Source: Rubrivivax sp. (GTDB taxonomy: Bacteria > Pseudomonadota > Gammaproteobacteria > Burkholderiales > Burkholderiaceae_C). Taken from it: DNA of 62,979 nucleotides. The DNA lies in NCBI GenBank assembly GCA_021297985.1, contig JAJTGU010000003.1:1-62979 (forward strand), in the 5' to 3' direction. The notes below the pieces were generated by a model. That model ran no database searches and had not been told where the DNA came from. It saw only the letters and a list, made by a program, of their open reading frames with translations. Below are positions 35,489-45,400 of the stretch, one piece after another (position 1 is the stretch's first letter; every line of letters starts with the position of its first letter). The position numbers and the translations under genes are program-made.

Positions 35489-36891
35489 GTGTGCTCGGCG
35501 ATGTAGCGCTTCACCGCATCGGCATCGGCCGCCATCACCTGGAACCGGCGGGGCCGCTCGAGCAGTTCAGCGTGCTCGGGCGACATTGCCAGCGGCCGGC
35601 CCAGGGCCTCGTGCAGGGTGGCCGAGAACTTCGCCGGGAGCGCGGTCTCAAGCACCAGGACGGTCTCGCCGGGCTCGCGCAGTTCCAGCGCAACCTTCAG
35701 CCCGTCGGCCGTGTGCGGGTCGATCAGGCTGGCATGGTCTTCCCAGGCGCGGCGGATCGTCGCCAGCCGGTCGGCGTGGGTGCTGCGACCCGACACGAAG
35801 CCGAACCGCGCCAGGCCGGCGAACTCGTGCGCCGGGAGGGAGAAGCCCCCATGCCGTGCCACCTGGGTGCCAAACAGATCGGCCGTGCGCGCGGCGTCGC
35901 GGCCCAGCGCATCGAAGACAAAGCGCTCGAAGTTGCTGGCCTTCGAGATGTCCATCGACGGGCTCGAGGTCTCGAGCGTCTCGCTGCTGCCGCGAACGCG
36001 GTACTGGCCGCTGCGGAAGAACTCGTCGAGCACGTCGTTTTCGTTCGTCGCCAGCATCAGCCGGCGGATCGGCAGGCCCATGCAGCGCGCCACGTGGCCG
36101 GCGCAGATGTTGCCGAAGTTGCCCGACGGAACGGCAAAGCTGACGACCTGTCCGTTGTCGCGCGTCGCCTGGAAGTAACCCGCAAAGTAATACACCACCT
36201 GGGCCAGCAGGCGTGCCCAGTTGATGCTGTTGACGGTCCCGATGCACCGGTCGCGCTTGAACGCCGCGTCGGCGCTGATGGCCTTGACGATGTCCTGGCA
36301 GTCGTCGAAGACGCCTTCGACGGCGATGTTGTGGATGTTGGCGTCCTGCAGGCTGAACATCTGCGCCTGCTGGAACGGGCTCATCCGGCCGTGCGGGCTG
36401 AGCATGAAGACGCGGATGCCGGCACGCCCGCGCATCGCGTACTCGGCGGCGCTGCCGGTGTCGCCCGAAGTCGCGCCCAGGATGTTCAGCGTCTGGCCAC
36501 GGCGACCCAGTTCGTACTCGAACAGGCGGCCGAGCAGCTGCATCGCCATGTCCTTGAACGCCAGCGTCGGGCCGTTCGACAGCGCCTGGACGAACACCCC
36601 TTCGCCGAGCGCACGCAAAGGCACGATCTCGGGGCTGCCGAAAGCGGCAGGCGTGTAGGTGTCGCGGACCAGCCGATCCAGGTCGGCATGCGGGATGTCG
36701 TCGATGAAGAGCCTCAGGATCTCGCCTGCCAGCTCGGCATACGTCAGGCCGCGCCAGCGCTGCAGGGTGGTCGCGTCGACCTGCGGGTAGTGATCGGGAA
36801 GGTACAGGCCACCGTCGGGGGCCAGGCCTTCGAGCAGGATGTCCGAGAAGCCGGGACGTGACGCGTCACCGCGGGTGGACAGGTAGCGCAT
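35485..36891 (-). CDS. thrC: Threonine synthase
   Basis: A 468-residue PLP enzyme that makes L-threonine from O-phosphohomoserine. The N-terminus MRYLSTRGDASRPGFSDILLEGLAPDGGLYLP is diagnostic of the long (fungal/proteobacterial) class. The PLP lysine lies in NGPTLAFKDMAMQ, and the phosphate loop in GATSGDTGSAA. It overlaps hom by 1 nt and moeA by 4 nt. Confidence 0.97.
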   Translation of the reverse strand: MRYLSTRGDASRPGFSDILLEGLAPDGGLYLPDHYPQVDATTLQRWRGLTYAELAGEILRLFIDDIPHADLDRLVRDTYTPAAFGSPEIVPLRALGEGVFVQALSNGPTLAFKDMAMQLLGRLFEYELGRRGQTLNILGATSGDTGSAAEYAMRGRAGIRVFMLSPHGRMSPFQQAQMFSLQDANIHNIAVEGVFDDCQDIVKAISADAAFKRDRCIGTVNSINWARLLAQVVYYFAGYFQATRDNGQVVSFAVPSGNFGNICAGHVARCMGLPIRRLMLATNENDVLDEFFRSGQYRVRGSSETLETSSPSMDISKASNFERFVFDALGRDAARTADLFGTQVARHGGFSLPAHEFAGLARFGFVSGRSTHADRLATIRRAWEDHASLIDPHTADGLKVALELREPGETVLVLETALPAKFSATLHEALGRPLAMSPEHAELLERPRRFQVMAADADAVKRYIAEHT

Positions 36892-38216
36892 CAGCCCAGC
36901 TCCTCCTTGCGGAGCTTGACGATGGGCGCCAGCACGGTCGGCAGCGCCTGCATCTGCGCCAGCGCGGCCCGCATGCGGCCTTCGACGGTGTCGTGGGTCA
37001 GGATGATCAGGTCGGTGTGCTTTTCACCTTCGGCGCTCTCGCGTTGCAGGACCGCGTCGATGCTGATCTCGTGCTCGGCCAGGATCGTGGTGATGCGGGC
37101 CAGCACGCCGGGCTGGTCCGCAACCTCCAGGCGCAGGTAGAACGCGGTGACGACAGCGTCGATGGCCAGGATCGGCGTGGTCGCCAGCGAGCCGGGCTGG
37201 AAGGCCAGGTGAGGCACCCGGTGGTCGGGGTCGGCGGTGTGCAGCCGGGTCACATCGACCAGGTCGGCAACCACGGCGCTGGCGGTCGGCTCGGCCCCGG
37301 CCCCGCGACCGTGGTACAGCGTCGTGCCGACCGCGTCGCCATGGACCATCACGGCGTTCATCGCGCCCTCGACGTTGGCGATCAACCGGTCCTTGGGGAC
37401 CAGGGTCGGGTGAACGCGCAGCTCGATGCCGACCGCACCGTTGGCGCCGCTGCGGCGCTTGGCGATACCCAGCAGCTTGATGCGGTAGCCCAACTGCTCG
37501 GCGTAGCGGATGTCGGCCGCCTGCAGCGCCGCGATGCCCTCGACATGGGCCCGCTCGAACTGCACCGGCACGCCGAACGCGATCGAGCACAGGATGGTGG
37601 CCTTGTGCGCGGCGTCGATGCCGTCGATGTCGGTGCTCGGGTCGGCCTCGGCATAGCCCAGCGCCTGCGCCTGAGCCAGAACGGTCGCGAAGTCCAGGCC
37701 CTTGCCGCGCATCTCCGACAGGATGAAGTTGGTCGTGCCGTTGATGATCCCGGCGACCCACTCGATGCGATTGGCGGTCAGGCCTTCGCGCAGCGCCTTG
37801 ATGATGGGCACTCCGCCGGCGACCGCAGCCTCGAAGGCGACCATCAGCCCGGCCTCGCGCGCCGCGGCGAAGATCTCGCTGCCGTGCAGCGCCAGCAAGG
37901 CCTTGTTCGCGGTGACGACGTGCTTGCCGCTGGCCAGTGCGGCCAGCACCAGGCTGCGCGCCGGTTCGATGCCGCCCATCAGTTCGCAGACGATGTCGAC
38001 GTCGGGCGCCGTCGCGATGGCCATCGCATCGGACTCCACCCGCACACCAGCGCCAACCACCGCACGTGCCGCAGCCGCATCGCGCCGGCAGACCGCCACG
38101 ACCTCGATGCCGCGGCCCGCGCGGCGGCAGATCTCGTCCTGGTTGCGCTGGAGCACCCGGAAGGTGCCGGCACCGACGGTGCCCAGGCCGATCAGGCCCA
38201 CTCGGATCGGTTTCAT
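36891..38216 (-). CDS. hom: Homoserine dehydrogenase
   Basis: A 441-residue monofunctional enzyme that reduces aspartate semialdehyde to homoserine. It has an NAD(P)-binding GLGTVGAGTF at the N-terminus, a catalytic domain containing AGIINGTTNFIL and a C-terminal ACT domain (about 360-441, DQPGVLARITTILAEHEISIDAVLQRE) that is expected to sense threonine. The ATG at 38216 starts MKPIRVGLIGLG. The neighbouring thrC completes the route to threonine. Confidence 0.97.
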   Translation of the reverse strand: MKPIRVGLIGLGTVGAGTFRVLQRNQDEICRRAGRGIEVVAVCRRDAAAARAVVGAGVRVESDAMAIATAPDVDIVCELMGGIEPARSLVLAALASGKHVVTANKALLALHGSEIFAAAREAGLMVAFEAAVAGGVPIIKALREGLTANRIEWVAGIINGTTNFILSEMRGKGLDFATVLAQAQALGYAEADPSTDIDGIDAAHKATILCSIAFGVPVQFERAHVEGIAALQAADIRYAEQLGYRIKLLGIAKRRSGANGAVGIELRVHPTLVPKDRLIANVEGAMNAVMVHGDAVGTTLYHGRGAGAEPTASAVVADLVDVTRLHTADPDHRVPHLAFQPGSLATTPILAIDAVVTAFYLRLEVADQPGVLARITTILAEHEISIDAVLQRESAEGEKHTDLIILTHDTVEGRMRAALAQMQALPTVLAPIVKLRKEELG

Positions 38217-38250
38217 GTCTTCGGATCGGGGTGTCAGTTCAGTTTCAGCG

Positions 38251-39477
38251 TCAGGACGCGAGCCGCCGCCGGTAACCGGCCAGGAAGCGCTCGATCCGGC
38301 CGATCGCCTCGGCCAGGTCGTCGACGTTGGGCAGGAACACGATGCGGAAGTGGTCATGCGCCACCCAGTTGAAGCCGGTGCCCTGCACGATCAGCACTTT
38401 CTGCTCGGCCAGCAGTTCGTAGGCGAACTGCTGGTCGTCGCTGATCGGGTAAACCGCCGGATCCAGCCGCGGGAACATGTACAGCGCCGCCTGCGGCTTG
38501 ACCACGCTGACGCCCGGGATCGCGCTCAGCAGCCGATAGGCCAGCTCGCGCTGCCTGCCCAGGCGGCCCGTCGGCGCGACGAGGTCGTTGATGCTCTGAT
38601 AGCCCCCGAGCGCGGTCTGGATCGCGAGCTGCCCGGGCGTGTTGGAGCACAGCCGCAGCGAGGCCAGCATGTTCAGGCCCTCGATGTAGTCGCGCGCCGA
38701 ACGCTTGTCGCCCGACACCACCATCCAGCCCGCGCGATAGCCGCAGGAGCGGTAGTTCTTGCTCAGCCCGTTGAAGGTGACGAACACCACGTCGTCCGCC
38801 AGGCTGGCCATGCTGGTGTGCTCGGCGCCGTCATACAGCGTCTTGTCGTAGATCTCGTCGGCGAAGACCACGAGATGGTGCTGGCGGGCGATCTCGATCA
38901 GCGCCTTCAGCATCTCCACCGGGTAGAGCGCGCCGGTCGGGTTGTTGGGGTTGCAGACCATCAGGCCGCGCGTGCGCGGGCCGATCTTGCGGCGCAGGTC
39001 GTCAAGGTCGGGCAGCCAGCCCGAGCCTTCGTCGCACAGGTAGTGCACCGGACGCCCACCGGCCAGGCCGACCACCGCGGTGTAGAGCGGGAAGTCCGGC
39101 GCCGGGATCAGGATCTCGTCGCCGTCGTTGACGAGCGCGTTGATCGCCATCTGGATCAGCTCGCTGGCGCCATTGCCGAGGTAGACATCGTCCACCGTGA
39201 CACCGCGCACGCCCTTCTGCTGGGTGTAGTGCACGACCGCCTTGCGCGGTGCGAACAGGCCCTTGCTGTCGGTGTAGCCGGCGGCGTCCGGCAGGTTGCG
39301 GATCATGTCCTGCACGATCTCGTCGGGCGGCATCAGCCCGAACGCGGCGACGTTGCCGATGTTCAGCTGGATGATCTTGTGGCCCTCCTCCTGCATCTGC
39401 CGCGCCTTGTCGAGCACGGGACCGCGGATGTCGTAGCTGACATTGGCAAGCTTGTCGGACTTGGCGATGGTCTTCAA
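38251..39477 (-). CDS. alaA: Alanine/glutamate-type aminotransferase (AlaA-like)
   Basis: A 408-residue class I PLP aminotransferase. KSDKLANVSYDIRGPVLDKA at the N-terminus closely resembles E. coli AlaA. The PLP lysine lies in NGLSKNYRSCGYRAGW, and NPNNPTGALYP and ADEIYDKTLYD are also present. The likely reaction is pyruvate plus glutamate to alanine plus 2-oxoglutarate. The TTG at 39477 is preferred because it gives the family N-terminus (MKTIAKSDKL); longer in-frame starts would run into the divergent promoter region. It is 34 nt upstream of hom. Confidence 0.88.
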   Translation of the reverse strand: MKTIAKSDKLANVSYDIRGPVLDKARQMQEEGHKIIQLNIGNVAAFGLMPPDEIVQDMIRNLPDAAGYTDSKGLFAPRKAVVHYTQQKGVRGVTVDDVYLGNGASELIQMAINALVNDGDEILIPAPDFPLYTAVVGLAGGRPVHYLCDEGSGWLPDLDDLRRKIGPRTRGLMVCNPNNPTGALYPVEMLKALIEIARQHHLVVFADEIYDKTLYDGAEHTSMASLADDVVFVTFNGLSKNYRSCGYRAGWMVVSGDKRSARDYIEGLNMLASLRLCSNTPGQLAIQTALGGYQSINDLVAPTGRLGRQRELAYRLLSAIPGVSVVKPQAALYMFPRLDPAVYPISDDQQFAYELLAEQKVLIVQGTGFNWVAHDHFRIVFLPNVDDLAEAIGRIERFLAGYRRRLAS

Positions 39478-39535
39478 GACGGCAAGGCTCCTGCGGGCGG
39501 TGGAGGACACGGGACGGAACCTAGAATTATCCCTT

Positions 39536-39952
39536 GTGAAGTTCCAGCCCGAAACCGCCGACGGCCGCAATCTGGTCGCCCGCTTCGACCCCGGCAGCGC
39601 CAGCAGCGGACCCCGCCTGTGGGTCGGCAGTCCCGCCCCGACAACTCCGGTCGAGTCGAGCACCATCGTGCCCTGGCAGGGCCGCATCGAGCCCTGGGGC
39701 GTCAGCAGCCTGGATGCCCTGACGGCCGATCACTTCGCGCGTTTGGTGGCCTGGAAGCCCGAACTCGTGGTGTTCGGCAGCGGAGCGCGCCTGCGCTTCG
39801 TGCCGCCGGCGCTGCTGCGTGCGCTGATCGACGCCCGCATCGGCGTCGAGACCATGGACACGGCTGCCGCCTGCCGCACCTACAACGTCCTGGCGAGCGA
39901 ACATCGCAACGTCGTCGCGGCGCTGCTGCTTGAATCCGGCGGGCACCTATAA
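39536..39952 (+). CDS. Mth938-domain (DUF498) protein
   Basis: A 138-residue protein of the Mth938/NDUFAF3 group: MKFQPETADGRN, then VPWQGRIEPWGVSSLDALTADHF, LVVFGSGARLRFVPP, DARIGVETMDTAAACRTYNVLASEHRNVVAALL. Its biochemical role is not established; the human homologue is a complex I assembly factor. The GTG at 39536 is chosen over longer in-frame starts because it fits the family start and avoids overlap with the divergent aminotransferase gene. It is followed by bcp, whose -10 element overlaps its stop codon. Confidence 0.85.
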   Translation: MKFQPETADGRNLVARFDPGSASSGPRLWVGSPAPTTPVESSTIVPWQGRIEPWGVSSLDALTADHFARLVAWKPELVVFGSGARLRFVPPALLRALIDARIGVETMDTAAACRTYNVLASEHRNVVAALLLESGGHL

Positions 39953-39953
39953 T
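39948..39953 (+). promoter_or_regulatory. -10 element of the bcp promoter
   Basis: A perfect TATAAT that overlaps the stop codon of the Mth938-type gene and lies 55 nt before the bcp ATG. No good -35 hexamer is seen at normal spacing. Confidence 0.45.
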
Positions 39954-40007
39954 GCACCGATCAGCGCGAGCTGCGCTTCGAACAGCAGTCGGGAAGAAAC
40001 TCAAGAC

Positions 40008-40484
40008 ATGACGCCAGTCATCAACAAGCCTGTCGCCGAATTCGAAGCCGTCGCCACCTCGGGCCTCAAGTTCACGCCGCACAGCCAGAACGGTCATGCC
40101 GTCGTGCTTTACTTCTACCCGAAGGACAACACGCCCGGTTGCACGACCGAGGCGATGCAGTTCCGGGATATGCACAAGGAGTTCCTGAAGGCCGGCGCGG
40201 TGGTCTTCGGTGTCTCGCGCGACAACCTCGCTTCGCATGACAAGTTCAAGGCGCAGCTCGAGCTGCCCTTCGAACTGATCGCCGACACCGAAGAGAAGCT
40301 CTGCCACATGTTCGGTGTCGTGAAGAACAAGATCATGTACGGCAAGAAGGTCAAGGGCATCGAACGCAGCACCTTCCTGATCGACGCCCAGGGCATCCTG
40401 CGCGCCGAGTGGCGCGGCATCAAGGTCGCCGGTCACGTCGAAGAGGTGCTCAAGGCCGTGAAGGCACTCAAGGTGGCCGCCTGA
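40008..40484 (+). CDS. bcp: Peroxiredoxin, Bcp/PrxQ type
   Basis: A 158-residue thiol peroxidase that reduces H2O2 and organic hydroperoxides with thioredoxin. The peroxidatic Cys45 sits in DNTPGCTTEAMQF. Cys99 (EEKLCHMF) is a candidate resolving cysteine; it is not at the Cp+5 position, where Ala replaces the Cys of many Bcp proteins. Start ATG at 40008. A strong rho-independent terminator follows 50 nt after the stop. Confidence 0.92.
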   Translation: MTPVINKPVAEFEAVATSGLKFTPHSQNGHAVVLYFYPKDNTPGCTTEAMQFRDMHKEFLKAGAVVFGVSRDNLASHDKFKAQLELPFELIADTEEKLCHMFGVVKNKIMYGKKVKGIERSTFLIDAQGILRAEWRGIKVAGHVEEVLKAVKALKVAA

Positions 40485-40533
40485 TGGTCCACCGCCCGGC
40501 CCGCACGGTGGCCGGTTCCCCCTCCCTTCCCGC

Positions 40534-40565
40534 AAAAGCCGCATCCGCCAGGTGCGGCTTTTTTT
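40534..40565 (+). terminator. Rho-independent terminator after bcp
   Basis: The stem AAAGCCGCA / TGCGGCTTT with a 9-nt loop runs into eight T residues. It is the only classic T-tailed terminator I see in the window. Confidence 0.92.
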
Positions 40566-40608
40566 CTGCTCCCCTCGCCCACCCCACCCACCCACCCCAC
40601 CCTCGACC

Positions 40609-42324
40609 ATGCCGCTGCCCAAGCCCCCTTCGCGACTCGGTGACCTGCTGAACCTTTCGGACTACGAGGCGGCTGCGGCCAGCGTTGTCGCCGAAGCCAG
40701 ACGGCCAGCGGGCGGCGCTCGTGGGGCGGCCCGGCCCTCGGCCGCGCCGACGGCGTCGACGCCGGCCACCGACGCACCGGCCACAGCGCCTTCGGTGGCC
40801 AAGGTGTCTTCGCCCTCCGTTGTCGCACCGGCAGCGCCGACTTTCGTCTCCGCAGCCGTTGCCGCCGCGAGCAGCGCGCGGTCTGCGCCGCAGGAGCGGC
40901 CACGTTCGGCCAAGCCCCGTCGCACCGGGCCGGCCAAGCTCTTCGTGCTCGACACCAACGTGCTGATGCACGACCCGATGAGCCTGTTCCGGTTCGAGGA
41001 GCACGACGTCTTCCTGCCGATGATCACGCTCGAGGAGCTCGACGGCCACAAGAAAGGCATGAGCGAGGTGGCCCGCAGCGTGCGCCAGGTGAGCCGCGAG
41101 CTCGACGCCCTGGCCAGCTTTGCCGCCAAGAGCGGCCCGCTCGACGCCAGCGCCGGCATTCCACTGGCCAAGACCGGCCATCGCGAGGCCGGCGGCAAGC
41201 TGTTCTTCCAGACCACGCTGCTGGACATCAAGCTGCCTGCCGGTCTGCCCCAGGGCAAGGCCGACAACCAGATCCTGGGGGTCGTGCAGACGCTGCGCGA
41301 ACAGCAGCCGGGCCGCGAGATCGTGCTCGTGTCCAAGGACATCAACATGCGGGTCAAGGCCCGCGCGCTGGGCCTGCCGGCCGAGGACTACTTCAACGAC
41401 AAGACGCTCGAGGACGGCGACCTGCTCTACACCGGCGTGCTGGCGCTGCCGGCGGACTTCTGGGAGCGCCACGGCAAGGGCATCGAAAGCTGGCAGCAAG
41501 GCGGCCACACCTACTACCGCATCAGCGGGCCGATGGTGTCGGCCCTGTTGATCAACCAGTTCGTCTACCTTGAGGCCCCCGGCGCCGCGCCGCTGTACGC
41601 CCGCGTCACCGAGATCACCGGCAAGTCCGCCGTGCTGCGCACGCTGCGCGACTACACGCACAGCAAGAACTCGGTCTGGGGCGTGACGGCACGAAACCGC
41701 GAGCAGAACTTTGCACTCAACCTGCTGATGGATCCGGAGTGCGACTTCGTCACGCTCGCCGGCACCGCTGGCACCGGCAAGACGCTGATGACACTGGCCG
41801 CCGGGCTGTCGCAGGTGATGGAAGACCGCCGCTACAGCGAGATCATCGTCACCCGCGTCACCGTGCCGGTGGGGGAGGACATCGGCTTCCTGCCCGGCGA
41901 CGAGCAGGAGAAGATGGGTCCGTGGATGGGGGCACTGGACGACAACCTCGAGGTCCTGGCCAAGAGCGACAGCGGCGGCGACTGGGGCCGCGCCGCGACC
42001 CAGGACCTGGTGCGATCGAAGATCAAGATCAAGAGCCTGAACTTCATGCGCGGGCGGACCTTCCTGAACAAGTTCGTGCTCATCGACGAGGCGCAGAACC
42101 TGACGCCCAAGCAGATGAAGACGCTGGTCACGCGCGCCGGCCCGGGCACCAAGATCGTCTGCCTGGGCAACCTGGCGCAGATCGACACGCCCTACCTCAC
42201 CGAAGGCTCTTCGGGCATGACCTTTGCTGTCGATCGCTTCAAGGGCTGGCCACACGGCGGGCACATCACGCTCGCGCGCGGCGAACGTTCGCGCCTGGCC
42301 GACTACGCCAGCGACGTGCTCTGA
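40609..42324 (+). CDS. PIN-PhoH fusion ATPase/RNase
   Basis: A 571-residue protein. After a disordered Ala/Pro-rich N-terminus (about 15-100) comes a PIN nuclease domain (about 105-245) with acidic residues in FVLDTNVLMHD and LEELDGHKKG. A PhoH NTPase domain follows with Walker A GTAGTGKT at 385-392 and Walker B LIDEAQN. Mycobacterial PhoH2 proteins of this plan are RNA helicase/ribonucleases. The ATG at 40609 follows the bcp terminator by 43 nt. Confidence 0.92.
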   Translation: MPLPKPPSRLGDLLNLSDYEAAAASVVAEARRPAGGARGAARPSAAPTASTPATDAPATAPSVAKVSSPSVVAPAAPTFVSAAVAAASSARSAPQERPRSAKPRRTGPAKLFVLDTNVLMHDPMSLFRFEEHDVFLPMITLEELDGHKKGMSEVARSVRQVSRELDALASFAAKSGPLDASAGIPLAKTGHREAGGKLFFQTTLLDIKLPAGLPQGKADNQILGVVQTLREQQPGREIVLVSKDINMRVKARALGLPAEDYFNDKTLEDGDLLYTGVLALPADFWERHGKGIESWQQGGHTYYRISGPMVSALLINQFVYLEAPGAAPLYARVTEITGKSAVLRTLRDYTHSKNSVWGVTARNREQNFALNLLMDPECDFVTLAGTAGTGKTLMTLAAGLSQVMEDRRYSEIIVTRVTVPVGEDIGFLPGDEQEKMGPWMGALDDNLEVLAKSDSGGDWGRAATQDLVRSKIKIKSLNFMRGRTFLNKFVLIDEAQNLTPKQMKTLVTRAGPGTKIVCLGNLAQIDTPYLTEGSSGMTFAVDRFKGWPHGGHITLARGERSRLADYASDVL

Positions 42325-42450
42325 CGGTTGCGCCTGCCCATTGGCAACGGGGCTGCTGCGCCCTGCCGAATGGGGATGCCGACGCGCTGAGGCACTTGCC
42401 GTGTGTGGGCGGGCAAACGACACTGCATCGGGTATCGAATTTCGATCCCG

Positions 42451-45400
42451 ATGACCTCACCCGCTCCCCACCCCTCCGAGGCTGATTCCACGCCCGTCGC
42501 TCGCAGCGGGCCCCTGTGGGGCCTTGCGCTTTCGGGCGGTGGCATCCGCAGCGCGACCTTCTGTTTCGGCGTCGTGGTGGCGCTGGCGCGGCACCGCCAA
42601 CTCTTGCGCTTCGCGTTGATGTCCACCGTGTCGGGCGGCGGCTTCATCGGTGCACTGATCGGCAAGCTGTTCCATGACGCCGGGCGCGGCGGCGCCGATC
42701 GGGTCCAGGCGGCCCTGGCGGAGGCCGACCGGCGCTGGTTCACCTGGTGGCTGCGGGCCAACGGCAACTACCTCTTCGCGCGAGGTGCCCGCGATGTGTA
42801 CGCGGCCGCCTCGACGATGCTGCGCAACCTGATCGCGCTGCATCTTGAACTGGCGCTGCTTGCGCTGGTGCTGGCCGGTGCACTCTCGAGCGTCGACTTG
42901 TTCGGCTGGTGGGCGGTCGACCGCTTCTGGTGGGACCCGGCCGTGTTGCCGGGCCGCGGCGATGCGGGTCAGCGGACGCTGAGCCGGCTGCCGGTGTGGC
43001 TGCCCACGCTGTGGCTGCTGCTGCCGGTCTTCGTGTTCGCGTCCGGCGTTGCCGTCTGTGCCTACTGGGCCTTGCCGCGCCACGCAAACCCCCGCAGCGC
43101 CGTCGAAGCCCTGCTGGCCTTCGGTGCCGCGTTGGGCAGCGCGGTGGTGATCGCCGTCTTCTACGAATTCCTCGCTCGGCCAGCCGGCCTGGGGCTGCCG
43201 AAGGCGCTGCTTCTGGTGGCGTTTGCGATGTCGCTGCTGTGGGTCCTCGGCGTGCCGTTGGCCTGGGTCTTGATCCGCGGCGAGTCGGGCACCGCCAACG
43301 ACATCGAGGACCGCCTTCGCGGCCGACTGAACACCCTGTCAGCCCAGGCCCTGCGGGGTGGGTTGATCGTCGCGGGAGCCGGTGCGCTGGATCGATTGGC
43401 CTGGTTCTTTGCGTTCGAGTTGCAGCAACTGCTGGCCACCGGTGCGACGCTGCTGCTGCTGGCCACCGTGCTACGGGCCGTTCTGCCCAAGCTGGCCGGC
43501 TCCAGCGGTGCGGCGCCGGCCTGGCTGAGCCAGCGGCTGCTGCTGCTGGCGCATGTCGCCGGCCTGGCGCTGACGCTGCTGCTGGTGGCCTGGTGGATGG
43601 CGCTGGCCTACAAGCAGATCTTCGACATCGGCTTCGCCCTCGCCGACGAGGGCCTGAACCATGTTCGCAGCCTGTCCGTCGCCGCCCTGCTGGCCGGTGG
43701 CGCACTGGTGTTCCTGGTCGCGACCGGGCGCAATGTCGCGTTTGCCAACCTGTCCAGCCTGCATCGCTTCTACAAGGCGCGCCTGGTGCGCGGCTGGCTC
43801 GGCGCCGCCAACGCGGACCGCATGCCACCGCCCGAGGGCTCGTCGGGCACTGACACGACGACCACCTCCGACGCGCTGGACTGCCGACATGCGGAGCCCG
43901 CCGAAGGCTATGCGCTCAGGGCCGAGATCGAAGACATCCACATCGGCGACGACGTGCGCTGGCGCAACTACGCGCCGCAGCAGGGTGGCGGCCCGCTGCA
44001 CCTGGTCAACACCTGCCTGAACCACAGCGTGCGGGGCCATGGCCTGCCGATGGCCGACGGCACCCGCGCCGGGCAGGCCTACAACCCGGACCGCAAGGGC
44101 CACAACCTGACACTGGCGCCCGGTGGCTGGCTGCGCATCGGCGCCCGCCCCTGGCAGGCCATGCCCGAGCGCCTGGACGCGCTGACGCTGGGCAGCTGGA
44201 CGGCGATCTCCGGCGCCGCCTTTGCCCCGGGCCTGGGCTCGATGACCAAGAGCGGCATCGCCGCGCTGGCGATGTTTGCCGGGGTGCGCCTGGGTTTCTG
44301 GTGGGACACCCACGCCCTGCAGCCCGCGGTGCGCGGGGCCCGCTGGTTGATCAAGTCGCGCCTGTTGCTGGCCGAACTGCTGGGCCGCTTTGTCGGCGAC
44401 CGTTTCCGCTTCTGGTACCTGAGCGACGGTGGCCACTTCGAGAACACCGGTGCCTACGCGCTGCTGCGCGAGCGCACGCGGCTGATCGTGCTGGCCGACT
44501 GCGGTGCCGACCCGCTGTACCGATTTGGCGACCTGGAGAACCTGGTCCGCCTGGCACGGGTGGACCTGGCGACCAAGATCCACTTCCTGAAGCCGGACCC
44601 GAGCTTTGCCGACGCCCGCTGGCGCCGATTCGGCTCGGTCAGCGACCTGGCCGCCGCGAACAGCGATGCCTGCATGGCGCTGGCCGAGGTGACTTACCCC
44701 GACGACCCCGAACCGGCCTGGCTGGTGCTTTTGAAGCCGAACATGTTCTCCGGCCTGTCGGTGGACCTGATCAACTACCGCAACGCCAACCCCGACTTCC
44801 CGCAGCAGTCGACCTCGGACCAGAGCTTCGGCGAACCGCAGTGGGAGAGCTATTTCGCACTGGGGCGCGAGATCGGCAGCCAGCTCGACGCCACCTTGCT
44901 CGACCGCATCGCCGCTGGCGAGGCGCGGGGCCGCTTCAAGCCCGACGATGGCCGCATGCTGGCCACGGTCGTGACCGGCAAGGCCGGTATCGGCCTGCGC
45001 GAGCGCCTGACCCACGGTGCCGTCGGCGCCTCGATCGGCCTGACGACGGCGGTGACACTGGGCGTGTCGACCTGGCAGGCGATCGACGCCTGGCGGACGT
45101 CGAGCAGCAAGGCCAACGAGGCCGACGACAAGGCACTGAAGGAGCTGAGCGACCATTGGGGCCGCCTGCCACCCGTGCCCGAGTCCGGCGCATCCGCCAG
45201 CCAAGGCCAGGCGGCGCAGGCCAAGTACGCCAGCGACGTCAACGCGCTCGCCGCGTCGCTGCTGCGGATCGGCGACACGCTGTGCCCGGCGGGCTTCAAC
45301 CGCTGGTTCCCGCGCGCGGGCGAGCAGCCGACGACGGCGCAGCTCGCTCTGAACCACGCCCGCCAGGCCTGCCAAGCCCTGCCGCCAACGGACGCCGTGC

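Noticed and set aside
40468..42423. Long minus-strand frame opposite the PIN-PhoH gene; similar long antisense frames occur at 4295-6277, 13912-16254 and 43471-45450.
   Set aside because: Each is the mirror of a well-supported gene and shows no recognisable motif.
42625..42650. STVSGGG in place of the common GxSxG of patatins as a broken active site.
   Set aside because: The same wording recurs in the long membrane patatin group together with SDGGHFEN, so the site looks intact.
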